Positions 1 to 5,453 of a DNA stretch of 5,453 nucleotides are shown piece after piece (positions within the stretch are counted from its first letter, which is position 1; each line of letters begins with the position of its first letter). The notes beneath the pieces were generated by a model. It saw only the letters and a list, made by a program, of their open reading frames with translations. It made no database searches and was not told the DNA's origin. Where the stretch lies: positions 1 through 5,453 of the forward strand of contig JAUNRO010000158.1 in assembly GCA_030544185.1 (NCBI GenBank), in the 5' to 3' direction. The position numbers and the translations under genes are program-made. Source of the stretch: Propionibacteriaceae bacterium (GTDB lineage: Bacteria > Actinomycetota > Actinomycetes > Propionibacteriales > Propionibacteriaceae).

Positions 1-1
1 C

Positions 2-1273
2 GGCACCAACGGCAAGGGCAGCACCGCCATCATGATCGAGTCGATGCTGCGCGCCGCCGGGCTGCGCACCGGGCGCTATTGTTCGCCCCACCTCATCGAC
101 GTCACCGAACGGATCGCGATCGACGGCCAGCCGATCAGCCGCGAGCGGTTCGCGGAGGTCTGGGCCGACATCAGGCCCTATGTGGAGATGGTGGACGGCC
201 AGCTCCTCAACGGCGTCCCGATGACCTTCTTCGAGGTGCTGACCGCGATGGCCTATGCCGCGTTCGCCGATGCTCCCGTGGATGTCGCGATCGTCGAGGT
301 CGGCCTCGGCGGGGCGTGGGATGCCACCAACATCGCCGACGCCCAGGTGGCGGTGGTCATGCCGATCGATCTCGACCACACCCACCTGCTCGGCGAGTCG
401 GTCACCGAGATCGCCCAGGAGAAGGCCGGGATCATCAAGCCCGGGGCGCATGCGATCCTCGCGGGCCAGCCGCTGGCGGCCGCCACGGTGCTGCTGCAGC
501 ACTGCGCCGAGGCCGGCGCGCTCGTGCAGCGCGAGGGCGTCGACTTCGGCCTGCTCGACCGGCGGCTCGCGGTCGGTGGCCAGCTGCTGCGGCTCAACGC
601 GACCGAGGGGCCGGTCGAGGACGTTCACCTGCCCCTGCATGGGGTGCACATGGCCCGCAATGCCGGCGTCGCACTCGCCGCGGTCGAGGCGTTCTTGGGG
701 ATGAAAGCCCTGCCGGGCGATCTGATCCGCGAGGGGTTCGCCGACGTCCGCGCCCCCGGGCGCCTGGAGGCCGTCCGCCAGTCCCCGCCGATCGTGCTCG
801 ACGGTGCGCACAACCCGCACGCCGCCGCGGCCTCGGCGGAGGCGATCGCCGAGGCGTACGCCTTCGATCCGCTCGTCGGCGTCTTCGCGATCATGGCCGA
901 CAAGGACGCCGAGGCGGCCCTGCGCGTCTGGGAGCCCGTGCTGAGCGAGATCATCTGCACCCGGGTCGCCTCGACCGACCGCGGCCTGCCCGTCGACGAC
1001 CTCGTCGAGGTGGCGACCGAGGTTTTCGGACCCGGACGCGTGCGCCGGGCGGACTCGATCGCCGACGCCCTCGAACTCGCCACCGCGATCGTCGACGTCG
1101 ACGCGGGCCAGCCGGGCGTACTCGTCACGGGATCGGTCATCGCCGCCGGCGAGGCGCGCGCCCTGCTGGCCACCGACGAACTCGTCCGCGATGACGAGGT
1201 GGTCGACTGGGCCGCCGACGACCACGGAGGCACGATCGATGAACTCACCGCCGACCCGGAGGACGACGACTGA
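2..1273 (+). CDS. folC: Bifunctional dihydrofolate synthase / folylpolyglutamate synthase (5' partial)
   Basis: FolC is a cytoplasmic Mur-ligase-family enzyme. It couples ATP hydrolysis to adding L-glutamate to dihydropteroate, and then further glutamates to reduced folates (EC 6.3.2.12 / 6.3.2.17). The reading frame is open to the left edge and begins inside the P-loop GTNGKGS (residues 1-7 of the 423 visible), so I estimate that some 45-60 N-terminal residues are missing. In order I see CSPHL with the DVTERI stretch (about 27-37), TFFEVLTAMA (75-84), EVGLGGAWDATN (99-110), DLDHTHLLG (123-131), EKAGIIK (140-146, holding the lysine usually carbamylated), LDGAHNP (266-272) and MADKD (298-302). 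In many homologues the GGAWDATN position holds Arg rather than Ala, but it varies in the family. The last 30 or so residues are acidic and probably flexible. The stop codon overlaps the next start (TGATG), which implies one operon with translational coupling. The first internal ATG, at 32, is not the true start because homology continues upstream of it. Confidence 0.96.
   Translation, partial: GTNGKGSTAIMIESMLRAAGLRTGRYCSPHLIDVTERIAIDGQPISRERFAEVWADIRPYVEMVDGQLLNGVPMTFFEVLTAMAYAAFADAPVDVAIVEVGLGGAWDATNIADAQVAVVMPIDLDHTHLLGESVTEIAQEKAGIIKPGAHAILAGQPLAAATVLLQHCAEAGALVQREGVDFGLLDRRLAVGGQLLRLNATEGPVEDVHLPLHGVHMARNAGVALAAVEAFLGMKALPGDLIREGFADVRAPGRLEAVRQSPPIVLDGAHNPHAAAASAEAIAEAYAFDPLVGVFAIMADKDAEAALRVWEPVLSEIICTRVASTDRGLPVDDLVEVATEVFGPGRVRRADSIADALELATAIVDVDAGQPGVLVTGSVIAAGEARALLATDELVRDDEVVDWAADDHGGTIDELTADPEDDD
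1258..1262 (+). promoter_or_regulatory. Ribosome binding site for the DUF4233 gene
   Basis: GGAGG lies 10 bases before the ATG at 1273, inside the last codons of folC. This strong Shine-Dalgarno match supports the 1273 start over the in-frame ATG at 1294, which has no comparable site. It also fits translational coupling to folC. Confidence 0.6.
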
Positions 1274-1617
1274 TGCTGCAGCGCGGCAACCCGATGGGCA
1301 AAGTCATGACTGCCCTGCTCCTGTTCGAGGCGATCACGATCGGCCTGGCGATCCCCGTGATGATCATGGTCTCCGGGGTGTCCCCGGGGGTCGCGGCCGG
1401 TGCCGGCGGGGCGGGGGCCGTGTTGGCGTTCGTGGCGGCATCGATGATGCGCACGCCGCGCACGGGCTATCCGCTGGGATGGCTCACCCAGGTCGGCGCG
1501 CTCGCCCTGTCGTTCCTCACCATCGGGATGCTGATCATGGGCGCCATGTTCGCCACCTTGTGGATCGTGTGCTTCGTGCTTGGACGACGACTGGAAGCCC
1601 AGCGGGAAATGTCCTAG
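1273..1617 (+). CDS. Small conserved membrane protein, DUF4233 family, function unknown
   Basis: This is a 114-residue, very hydrophobic protein. I see probable membrane segments at residues 12-33, 37-58 and 70-105; the last is long enough to be two helices with a tight turn, giving three or four in total. A short basic and polar loop (MRTPRTGYPLGW, about 59-70) separates the second and third segments, and the protein ends in a short charged tail (RRLEAQREMS). Size, hydrophobicity and position between folC and ndk match the actinobacterial DUF4233 proteins, such as the gene between folC and ndkA in Mycobacterium tuberculosis. No catalytic motif is visible and no function is established to my knowledge. 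The start at 1273 overlaps the folC stop and has a GGAGG upstream, so expression is probably coupled to folC. An alternative start at 1294 would drop seven residues without touching the first membrane segment. The family call rests on context and general sequence character, not on a profile search. Confidence 0.85.
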   Translation: MLQRGNPMGKVMTALLLFEAITIGLAIPVMIMVSGVSPGVAAGAGGAGAVLAFVAASMMRTPRTGYPLGWLTQVGALALSFLTIGMLIMGAMFATLWIVCFVLGRRLEAQREMS

Positions 1618-1626
1618 TCCACTAGG
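1613..1626. repeat. CTAG-containing dyad just before ndk
   Basis: CCTAGT (1613-1618) and ACTAGG (1621-1626) are perfect inverted repeats separated by CC. The left arm includes the TAG stop of the DUF4233 gene. A two-base spacer is too short for a stable RNA hairpin, so if functional it would act as DNA, for example as a binding site for a dimeric regulator. The two CTAG tetramers are the only ones I found in the window, and CTAG is rare in many bacterial genomes. It may still be chance. Confidence 0.35.
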
Positions 1627-1628
1627 GT
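1623..1628 (+). promoter_or_regulatory. Candidate -10 box for ndk (or weak Shine-Dalgarno)
   Basis: TAGGGT fits the actinobacterial TANNNT -10 pattern. It ends 6 bases before the ndk ATG at 1635, which would place the transcription start at or next to the ATG and give a leaderless mRNA. I see no good -35 element. The alternative reading is that AGGG (1624-1627), 7 bases from the ATG, serves as a modest ribosome binding site within a longer folC-ndk transcript. The sequence does not decide between these. Confidence 0.35.
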
Positions 1629-1634
1629 TTGGCC

Positions 1635-2042
1635 ATGAGTGAGCGCACCTTGGTCCTGATCAAGCCCGACGCCGTGCAGCGCGGGCTCGCCGGGGAGATC
1701 CTGGCCCGCTATGAGCGCAAGGGGCTGCGGATCGTCGCCCTCGAGCAGCGCAACGCTGAGGGGGCCGTCCTCGACGAGCACTACGCGGAGCACGTGGAGA
1801 AGCCGTGGTATCACGAGTTGCGCGACTTCATGAGCAGCGGCCCGCTGCTCGCGTTCGTGCTCGAGGGAGACTCGGCCGTGAGCATCGTGCGGGCGCTCAA
1901 CGGTGCCACCGACGGCCGCAAGGCCGAGCCCGGCACGATCCGCGGCGACTTCTCGATCTCCAACCAGGAGAACCTCGTGCACGGCTCGGACTCCCCGGAG
2001 TCCGCGGCGCGCGAGATCGCCATCTGGTTCCCGGAGGCCTGA
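1635..2042 (+). CDS. ndk: Nucleoside diphosphate kinase
   Basis: Ndk is a cytoplasmic enzyme that transfers the gamma-phosphate of ATP to NDPs and dNDPs through a phosphohistidine intermediate (EC 2.7.4.6), balancing the NTP and dNTP pools. The protein is 135 residues, a normal length for the family. It begins MSERTLVLIKPDAVQRG, with the conserved Lys10. Other active-site elements are Tyr50, the Arg in SIVRALNGAT (86), GTIRGDF (Arg103), Asn113, and NLVHGSDS with the catalytic His116. It ends in WFPEA. I chose the ATG at 1635 because the family starts at MSERT. An in-frame TTG at 1629 would add only Met-Ala and lies within the likely regulatory sequence. The gene follows the DUF4233 gene by 17 bases and may be read from folC, from its own promoter, or from both. 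Confidence 0.97.
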   Translation: MSERTLVLIKPDAVQRGLAGEILARYERKGLRIVALEQRNAEGAVLDEHYAEHVEKPWYHELRDFMSSGPLLAFVLEGDSAVSIVRALNGATDGRKAEPGTIRGDFSISNQENLVHGSDSPESAAREIAIWFPEA

Positions 2043-2079
2043 GCCGCCCTACACCGCGCGCGGCCGGGCGGTCCAGCGG

Positions 2080-2109
2080 TTGGCCGGGGGCGCAGACCCT
2101 GCGTACCCT
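2080..2109 (+). promoter_or_regulatory. Candidate promoter for the radical SAM gene, near-leaderless
   Basis: TTGGCC (2080-2085) and TACCCT (2104-2109) are separated by 18 bases and resemble sigma-A-type -35 and -10 elements of actinobacteria (the latter fits TANNNT). The -10 ends 9 bases before the ATG at 2119, so transcription would begin within a few bases of the start codon. There is no Shine-Dalgarno sequence at a usable distance; GACGGG ends only two bases before the ATG. Both points suggest a leaderless or nearly leaderless mRNA. The rest of the 76-base gap after ndk is GC-rich and shows nothing else I can support. Confidence 0.4.
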
Positions 2110-2118
2110 TGACGGGAT

Positions 2119-4089
2119 ATGACTGACATCAACGCCGCCGCCGCGCCCTCGCCCGAGCCGATTTTCGACCGGGTCGAGCCCTTGCTGGCGAGCGTCAGCA
2201 AACCCATTCAATACGTCGGCGGTGAGCACAACAGCGTCGTGAAGGAGTGGGCCGACACGCGCGTGCGCTGGTGCCTCATGTATCCCGATGCCTATGAGGT
2301 CGGCCAGCCCAACCAGGGCGTGGCGATCCTCTATGAGGTCCTCAACGAGCGCGACTGGATCCTGGCCGAGCGGACCTATTCGGTCTGGCCGGACATGGAG
2401 GCGCAGCTGCGTGCCCACGGTGTCCCGCAATTCACTCTCGACTCCCATCGCCCGGTCGGTGCGTTCGATGTCCTCGGGGTGTCGTTCTCGACCGAGCTCG
2501 GCTATTCGAACCTGCTCACCGCGCTTGACCTCGCCGGGATCCCGCTGCACGCGGTCGACCGGCGGGAGTTCGATCCGATCGTGCTCGCCGGCGGGCACGC
2601 GGCGTTCAATCCCGAGCCGATCGCGGGCTTTATCGACTGCGCGGTCCTTGGCGACGGCGAGGAGATCTCGCTGAAGATCTCCGAGGTGATCGACGAGTGG
2701 AAGGCCGAGGGACGCCCCGGTGGCCGCGACGAGCTCCTGCTGCGGCTCGCGGAGACCGGCGGGGTCTATGTGCCGAAGTTCTATGACGTCGAATACCTCG
2801 GCGACGGCCGGATCCTGCGCGTCGCCCCCAACCGGGAGCGGGTGCCGTTCCGGGTCGCGAAGCACACGCTCATGGACCTCAACTCCTGGCCCTCTCCGAA
2901 GCAGCCGCTGGTCCCGCTGGCCGAGACCGTGCACGAGCGCTATTCGGTGGAGATCTTCCGGGGATGTACGCGCGGGTGCCGCTTCTGCCAGGCCGGGATG
3001 ATCACCCGGCCGGTCCGCGAGCGCAGCATCGAGACGATCGGGGCGATGGTCGAGCAGGGGCTGGCGGCCACCGGGCTCGAGGAGGTCGGCCTGCTGTCGC
3101 TGTCGAGCGCGGACCACACCGAGATCGGCGAGGTCGCGACGCAGCTGGCGGATCGCTATGAGGGCAGCAATGTCTCGTTGTCGCTCCCATCGACCCGGGT
3201 CGATGCCTTCAACATCACACTGGCCAACGAGCTGTCGCGCAACGGCCGGCGCTCCGGGCTGACGTTCGCCCCCGAGGGCGGATCGGAGCGGATGCGCAAG
3301 GTCATCAACAAGACCGTCGATGAGGAAGACCTGATCCGGACGGTCGCGACGGCGTACGCGAACGGCTGGCGTCAGGTGAAGCTCTATTTCATGTGCGGAC
3401 TGCCCACCGAGACCGATGAGGACGTGCTGGCGATCGCCGACCTCGCGCGCCGGGTCATCGAGACCGGGCGCAAGGAGGCCGGGACCAAGGACATCCGCTG
3501 CACGGTGTCGATCGGTGGGTTCGTGCCGAAGCCGCACACCCCGTTCCAGTGGGCCGCCCAGCTCGATGTGGAGACCACCGATGCCCGGCTGCAGAAATTG
3601 CGGGAGGCGATCCGCGCCGACCGGCAGTACGGCCGGGCGATCGGGTTCCGCTATCACGACGGCAAACCGGGCATCATTGAGGGATTGCTGTCCCGCGGCG
3701 ACCGCCGTGTCGGACGCGTGATCGAGGCCGCGTGGCGTGACGGCGGGCGGTTCGACGGCTGGTCGGAGCACTTCTCCTATGAGCGGTGGGCCCAGCTGGC
3801 CGCGCGGGAACTCGGGGCGCTGGGGGTGGATCTGGACTGGTTCACCACGCGCGAGCGCGACTATGACGAGGTCCTGCCCTGGGACCACCTCGACTCCGGC
3901 CTCGACCGGGACTGGCTGTGGGAGGACTGGCAGGACGCGCTCGACGAGGTTGAGGTCGACGACTGCCGCTGGACCCCCTGCTTCGACTGCGGAGTGTGCC
4001 AGCAGCTCGACACCGAGATCCAGATCGGTCCGACCGGGCAGGTGCTGCTGCCCCTGCCGACCGTGCGGCCGGGCGTCCTCGCGGACTGA
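2119..4089 (+). CDS. TIGR03960-type radical SAM protein with B12-binding-like N-domain, function unknown
   Basis: This 656-residue protein belongs to the uncharacterised radical SAM family known as TIGR03960. Residues about 30-190 resemble the Rossmann-like cobalamin-binding domain found before many radical SAM cores, with CLMYPDAYEVGQPNQG (52-67), DVLGVSFSTELGYSNLL (117-133) and VLAGGHAAFNPEP (155-167). I do not see the DxHxxG cobalamin-ligand motif, so B12 binding is unproven. The core starts with EIFRGCTRGCRFCQAG. Cys283, Cys287 and Cys290 form the CxxxCxxC site for the 4Fe-4S cluster that cleaves S-adenosylmethionine. Further core segments are LSLSSADHTEI (326-336), TFAPEGGSERMRKVINK (382-398) and KLYFMCGLPTE (421-431). 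The C-terminus carries a second cluster, Cys616, 621, 624 and 627 (C-x4-C-x2-C-x2-C), followed by EIQIGPTG. Family members usually have a DUF2344 (TIGR03936) gene beside them; here a convergent malic enzyme gene follows instead, and the protein ends without a DUF2344 extension. The ATG at 2119 fits the family's N-terminus. The substrate is unknown; RNA or ribosome modification is speculation from the usual neighbours. Confidence 0.93.
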   Translation: MTDINAAAAPSPEPIFDRVEPLLASVSKPIQYVGGEHNSVVKEWADTRVRWCLMYPDAYEVGQPNQGVAILYEVLNERDWILAERTYSVWPDMEAQLRAHGVPQFTLDSHRPVGAFDVLGVSFSTELGYSNLLTALDLAGIPLHAVDRREFDPIVLAGGHAAFNPEPIAGFIDCAVLGDGEEISLKISEVIDEWKAEGRPGGRDELLLRLAETGGVYVPKFYDVEYLGDGRILRVAPNRERVPFRVAKHTLMDLNSWPSPKQPLVPLAETVHERYSVEIFRGCTRGCRFCQAGMITRPVRERSIETIGAMVEQGLAATGLEEVGLLSLSSADHTEIGEVATQLADRYEGSNVSLSLPSTRVDAFNITLANELSRNGRRSGLTFAPEGGSERMRKVINKTVDEEDLIRTVATAYANGWRQVKLYFMCGLPTETDEDVLAIADLARRVIETGRKEAGTKDIRCTVSIGGFVPKPHTPFQWAAQLDVETTDARLQKLREAIRADRQYGRAIGFRYHDGKPGIIEGLLSRGDRRVGRVIEAAWRDGGRFDGWSEHFSYERWAQLAARELGALGVDLDWFTTRERDYDEVLPWDHLDSGLDRDWLWEDWQDALDEVEVDDCRWTPCFDCGVCQQLDTEIQIGPTGQVLLPLPTVRPGVLAD

Positions 4090-4114
4090 CCGGCCGCGCG
4101 GCCCGTGGGGTCAG
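4086..4114. terminator. Candidate bidirectional terminator between convergent genes
   Basis: CTGACC (4086-4091) and GGTCAG (4109-4114) are perfect inverted repeats that contain the stop codons of the radical SAM gene and the malic enzyme gene. Inside them lies the perfect palindrome GGCCGCGCGGCC (4092-4103), leaving only CGTGG unpaired on one side. RNA from either strand could fold into this very GC-rich hairpin. There is no T-tract, but terminators without one are commonly proposed in actinobacteria. Its position exactly between converging stops supports a role in termination; no experiment is available. Confidence 0.5.
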
Positions 4115-5453
4115 CTCTGGGCCGCGACCTGTTCGGGCGTGGCCCGGGCGAAGTGGTCCTCGAACGGATCGCCGTTGGGCTCGGCGACCAGGCCGTCGGT
4201 GGGCCGGGCGGAGGGCTCGTTCACCTCGAGGACAGCCTTGACGCGCGGATAGCGCGGCTGCCACATGAGCTCATAGATCTCCTGGACCGGGTTCTGCAGC
4301 GTCCGGCGGGCGACGCCGTCCTCCTCGGCCGTCTCCGCGACCCGCTGGGCAACCGCTGCCGACACCGCGCGCAGCTGGGCGAGCGACGGCAACACCGCTG
4401 AGCCCCGCCGGGTCGCATTGCTCATCTCCGCAACCGCGACCGCCGCGGCCGTGATCATGTTGTCGGTCACCTTCGCCGCGTTGATCGCCACCGTGCCGAG
4501 CCCGATGCCCGGGAACACCAGCGCGTTGTTGGCCTGCGCGATGTGATAGTCGACCCCGGCATAGTGCACCGGGTTGAACGGCGACCCCGTCGCCATCAGC
4601 GCCCGGCCCTGGGTCCAGGTGATGACGTCGGCCGGTATGGCCTCGGACTTCGAGGTCGGGTTGGACAGCGGCATGATGATCGGCCGCTCGCAGTGGGTGG
4701 CCATGTCGGTCACGATCTCCTGCGTGAACGCCCCGGCCTGGGCCGAGGTGCCGATCAGGATCGTCGGCTGGACGTTCTTCACGACATCGACCAGGTCATA
4801 ACGGCCCGGCTGCTTGAGCTCCCAGCCCGCCAACTCGGACTCGTCGCGGGCATAACGCTCCTGGAACGGCCGCATGGGCGCACCCGTGTGCAGCAGGCCG
4901 CGGCTGCCGAGACCCCAGAACAGCTTCGTGGCCTCCGCCGGGTCGGCACCCTCGCGGATCATGATGTCGCGCATCAGGTCGGCGATGCCGATGCCGGCCG
5001 TGCCGGCGCCGTGGATCACGATCCGCTGCTCGCTCAGCCGCTCGCCCTTGGCCCGGACCGCCGACAGCGCCGCGGCGGCCACGACCGCAGCCGTGCCCTG
5101 GATGTCGTCGTTGAACGTGCAGTAGTCGTCCCGGTAGGCCTCCAGGATCCGGTGCGCGTTGTTCGCGCCGAAGTCCTCCCAGTGCAGCAGGGCGTTCGGG
5201 AAGTGCTTGTTGACCGACTTGACGAAGCACTCGATGAACTCGTCGTATTGCGACCCGCGCACGCGGGCCCTGCGCACGCCCAGATAGTGCGGGTCGTTGA
5301 GCAGCTCGAGGTTGTCGGTGCCGACGTCGAGGACGATCGGCAGCCCGCGCAGCGGGTGGATGCCCGCCGCCGTCGTATAGACCGCCAGCTTGCCGATCGC
5401 GATCCGGATGCCGCCGACGCCCTGATCGCCGATGCCGAGGATGCCTTCGGAGT
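4111..5453 (-). CDS. maeA: NAD(P)-dependent malic enzyme (N-terminus beyond window)
   Basis: Malic enzyme oxidatively decarboxylates L-malate to pyruvate and CO2 with a divalent metal and NAD or NADP (EC 1.1.1.38-40) in the cytoplasm, linking the TCA cycle to pyruvate. About 446 codons are visible. The frame stays open to the right edge with clear homology (SEGILGIGDQGVGG), so the GTG at 5277 is not the start; roughly the first 100-120 residues are missing. Counting from the codon at 5449-5451, I see the catalytic lysine in AIGKL (Lys21), metal ligands in HWEDF (Glu92, Asp93) and FNDDIQGTA (Asp115-116), the dinucleotide loop HGAGTAGIG (147-155), MPLSNPTS (260-267), GSPFNP (289-294) and QANNALVFPGIG (307-318). 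The sequence resembles the large MaeA type of Escherichia coli. The strand after the dinucleotide loop reads WGLGSRGLL (179-187) and lacks the acidic residue normal in NAD-linked members, so cofactor preference is uncertain. About 35 acidic and polar residues trail the conserved end. The gene converges on the radical SAM gene. Confidence 0.95.
   Translation of the reverse strand, partial: SEGILGIGDQGVGGIRIAIGKLAVYTTAAGIHPLRGLPIVLDVGTDNLELLNDPHYLGVRRARVRGSQYDEFIECFVKSVNKHFPNALLHWEDFGANNAHRILEAYRDDYCTFNDDIQGTAAVVAAAALSAVRAKGERLSEQRIVIHGAGTAGIGIADLMRDIMIREGADPAEATKLFWGLGSRGLLHTGAPMRPFQERYARDESELAGWELKQPGRYDLVDVVKNVQPTILIGTSAQAGAFTQEIVTDMATHCERPIIMPLSNPTSKSEAIPADVITWTQGRALMATGSPFNPVHYAGVDYHIAQANNALVFPGIGLGTVAINAAKVTDNMITAAAVAVAEMSNATRRGSAVLPSLAQLRAVSAAVAQRVAETAEEDGVARRTLQNPVQEIYELMWQPRYPRVKAVLEVNEPSARPTDGLVAEPNGDPFEDHFARATPEQVAAQS

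Noticed and set aside
841..850. GGCGATCGCC, the HIP1-like palindrome known from cyanobacteria, present here and again at 3429-3438.
   Set aside because: Both copies are in the same codon phase and encode Ala-Ile-Ala with preferred codons, so codon usage explains them. No copy lies outside genes.
79..1194. Long alternative-frame open reading frame (371 codons) within folC on the plus strand.
   Set aside because: The product is an Arg/Gly/Pro-rich shadow without recognisable motifs. The folC frame is conserved throughout.
2054..2063. CCGCGCGCGG palindrome after the ndk stop, considered as a terminator.
   Set aside because: It is a short alternating GC run likely by chance in this composition, with almost no loop and no T-tract.
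2446..2466. Asp-Ser-His-Arg-Pro-Val-Gly in the radical SAM N-domain, resembling the DxHxxG cobalamin motif.
   Set aside because: The glycine is one residue too far, and the segment appears to be part of a conserved THRP/SHRP-type stretch of this family rather than the cobalamin loop.
1897..3888. Long open frame (663 codons) on the minus strand opposite ndk and the radical SAM gene.
   Set aside because: It is an antisense shadow typical of GC-rich coding DNA. Its product is low-complexity, rich in Arg, Pro, Asp and Leu, and shows no family motifs, while the plus strand carries clear conserved proteins.
5275..5277. GTG at 5277 as the start of the malic enzyme.
   Set aside because: The frame remains open upstream with conserved malic enzyme sequence, including the catalytic-lysine segment AIGKL and LDVGTDN, so the true start lies beyond the window.

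Overview
This window is from the chromosome of a high-GC Gram-positive bacterium, most likely an actinomycete (Actinomycetota). By eye the DNA is about two-thirds or more G+C. The evidence for the lineage is the gene order folC, then a small DUF4233-type membrane protein, then ndk, a run familiar from mycobacteria and other actinobacteria, followed by a TIGR03960-type radical SAM protein. The genus cannot be fixed from the sequence. Coding density is very high: five genes fill nearly everything, no gap exceeds about 80 bases, and I see no RNA gene, insertion sequence, CRISPR array or phage gene.

Layout. Positions 2-1273 (+) hold folC, entering already at its P-loop, so its N-terminus lies off the left edge. 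Its stop codon overlaps the start of a 114-residue membrane protein (1273-1617, +). After 17 bases comes ndk (1635-2042, +), preceded by a CTAG-containing dyad and a TAGGGT box. A 76-base gap with a plausible near-leaderless promoter leads to the radical SAM protein (2119-4089, +). It ends 21 bases from the end of a convergent malic enzyme gene (4111 to beyond 5453, minus strand), whose N-terminus lies off the right edge. The two stop codons sit in the arms of one inverted repeat that may terminate transcription from both sides.

How the genes relate. FolC makes dihydrofolate and polyglutamylated folates for one-carbon metabolism, including thymidylate and purine synthesis. Ndk balances the nucleoside triphosphate pools. 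The roles of the DUF4233 protein and the radical SAM protein are not established to my knowledge. Malic enzyme links malate to pyruvate and belongs to a separate, opposing transcription unit.

This is mainly a conserved housekeeping region, and I find no convincing new multi-gene system. The points most worth a second look are: the uncharacterised radical SAM protein with a second, C-terminal four-cysteine cluster and no DUF2344 partner directly downstream; a malic enzyme without the usual acidic residue in its nucleotide-binding fold; a strong, context-dependent preference for the tyrosine codon TAT in a GC-rich genome; and the compact dyads at the ndk start and at the convergent gene ends.
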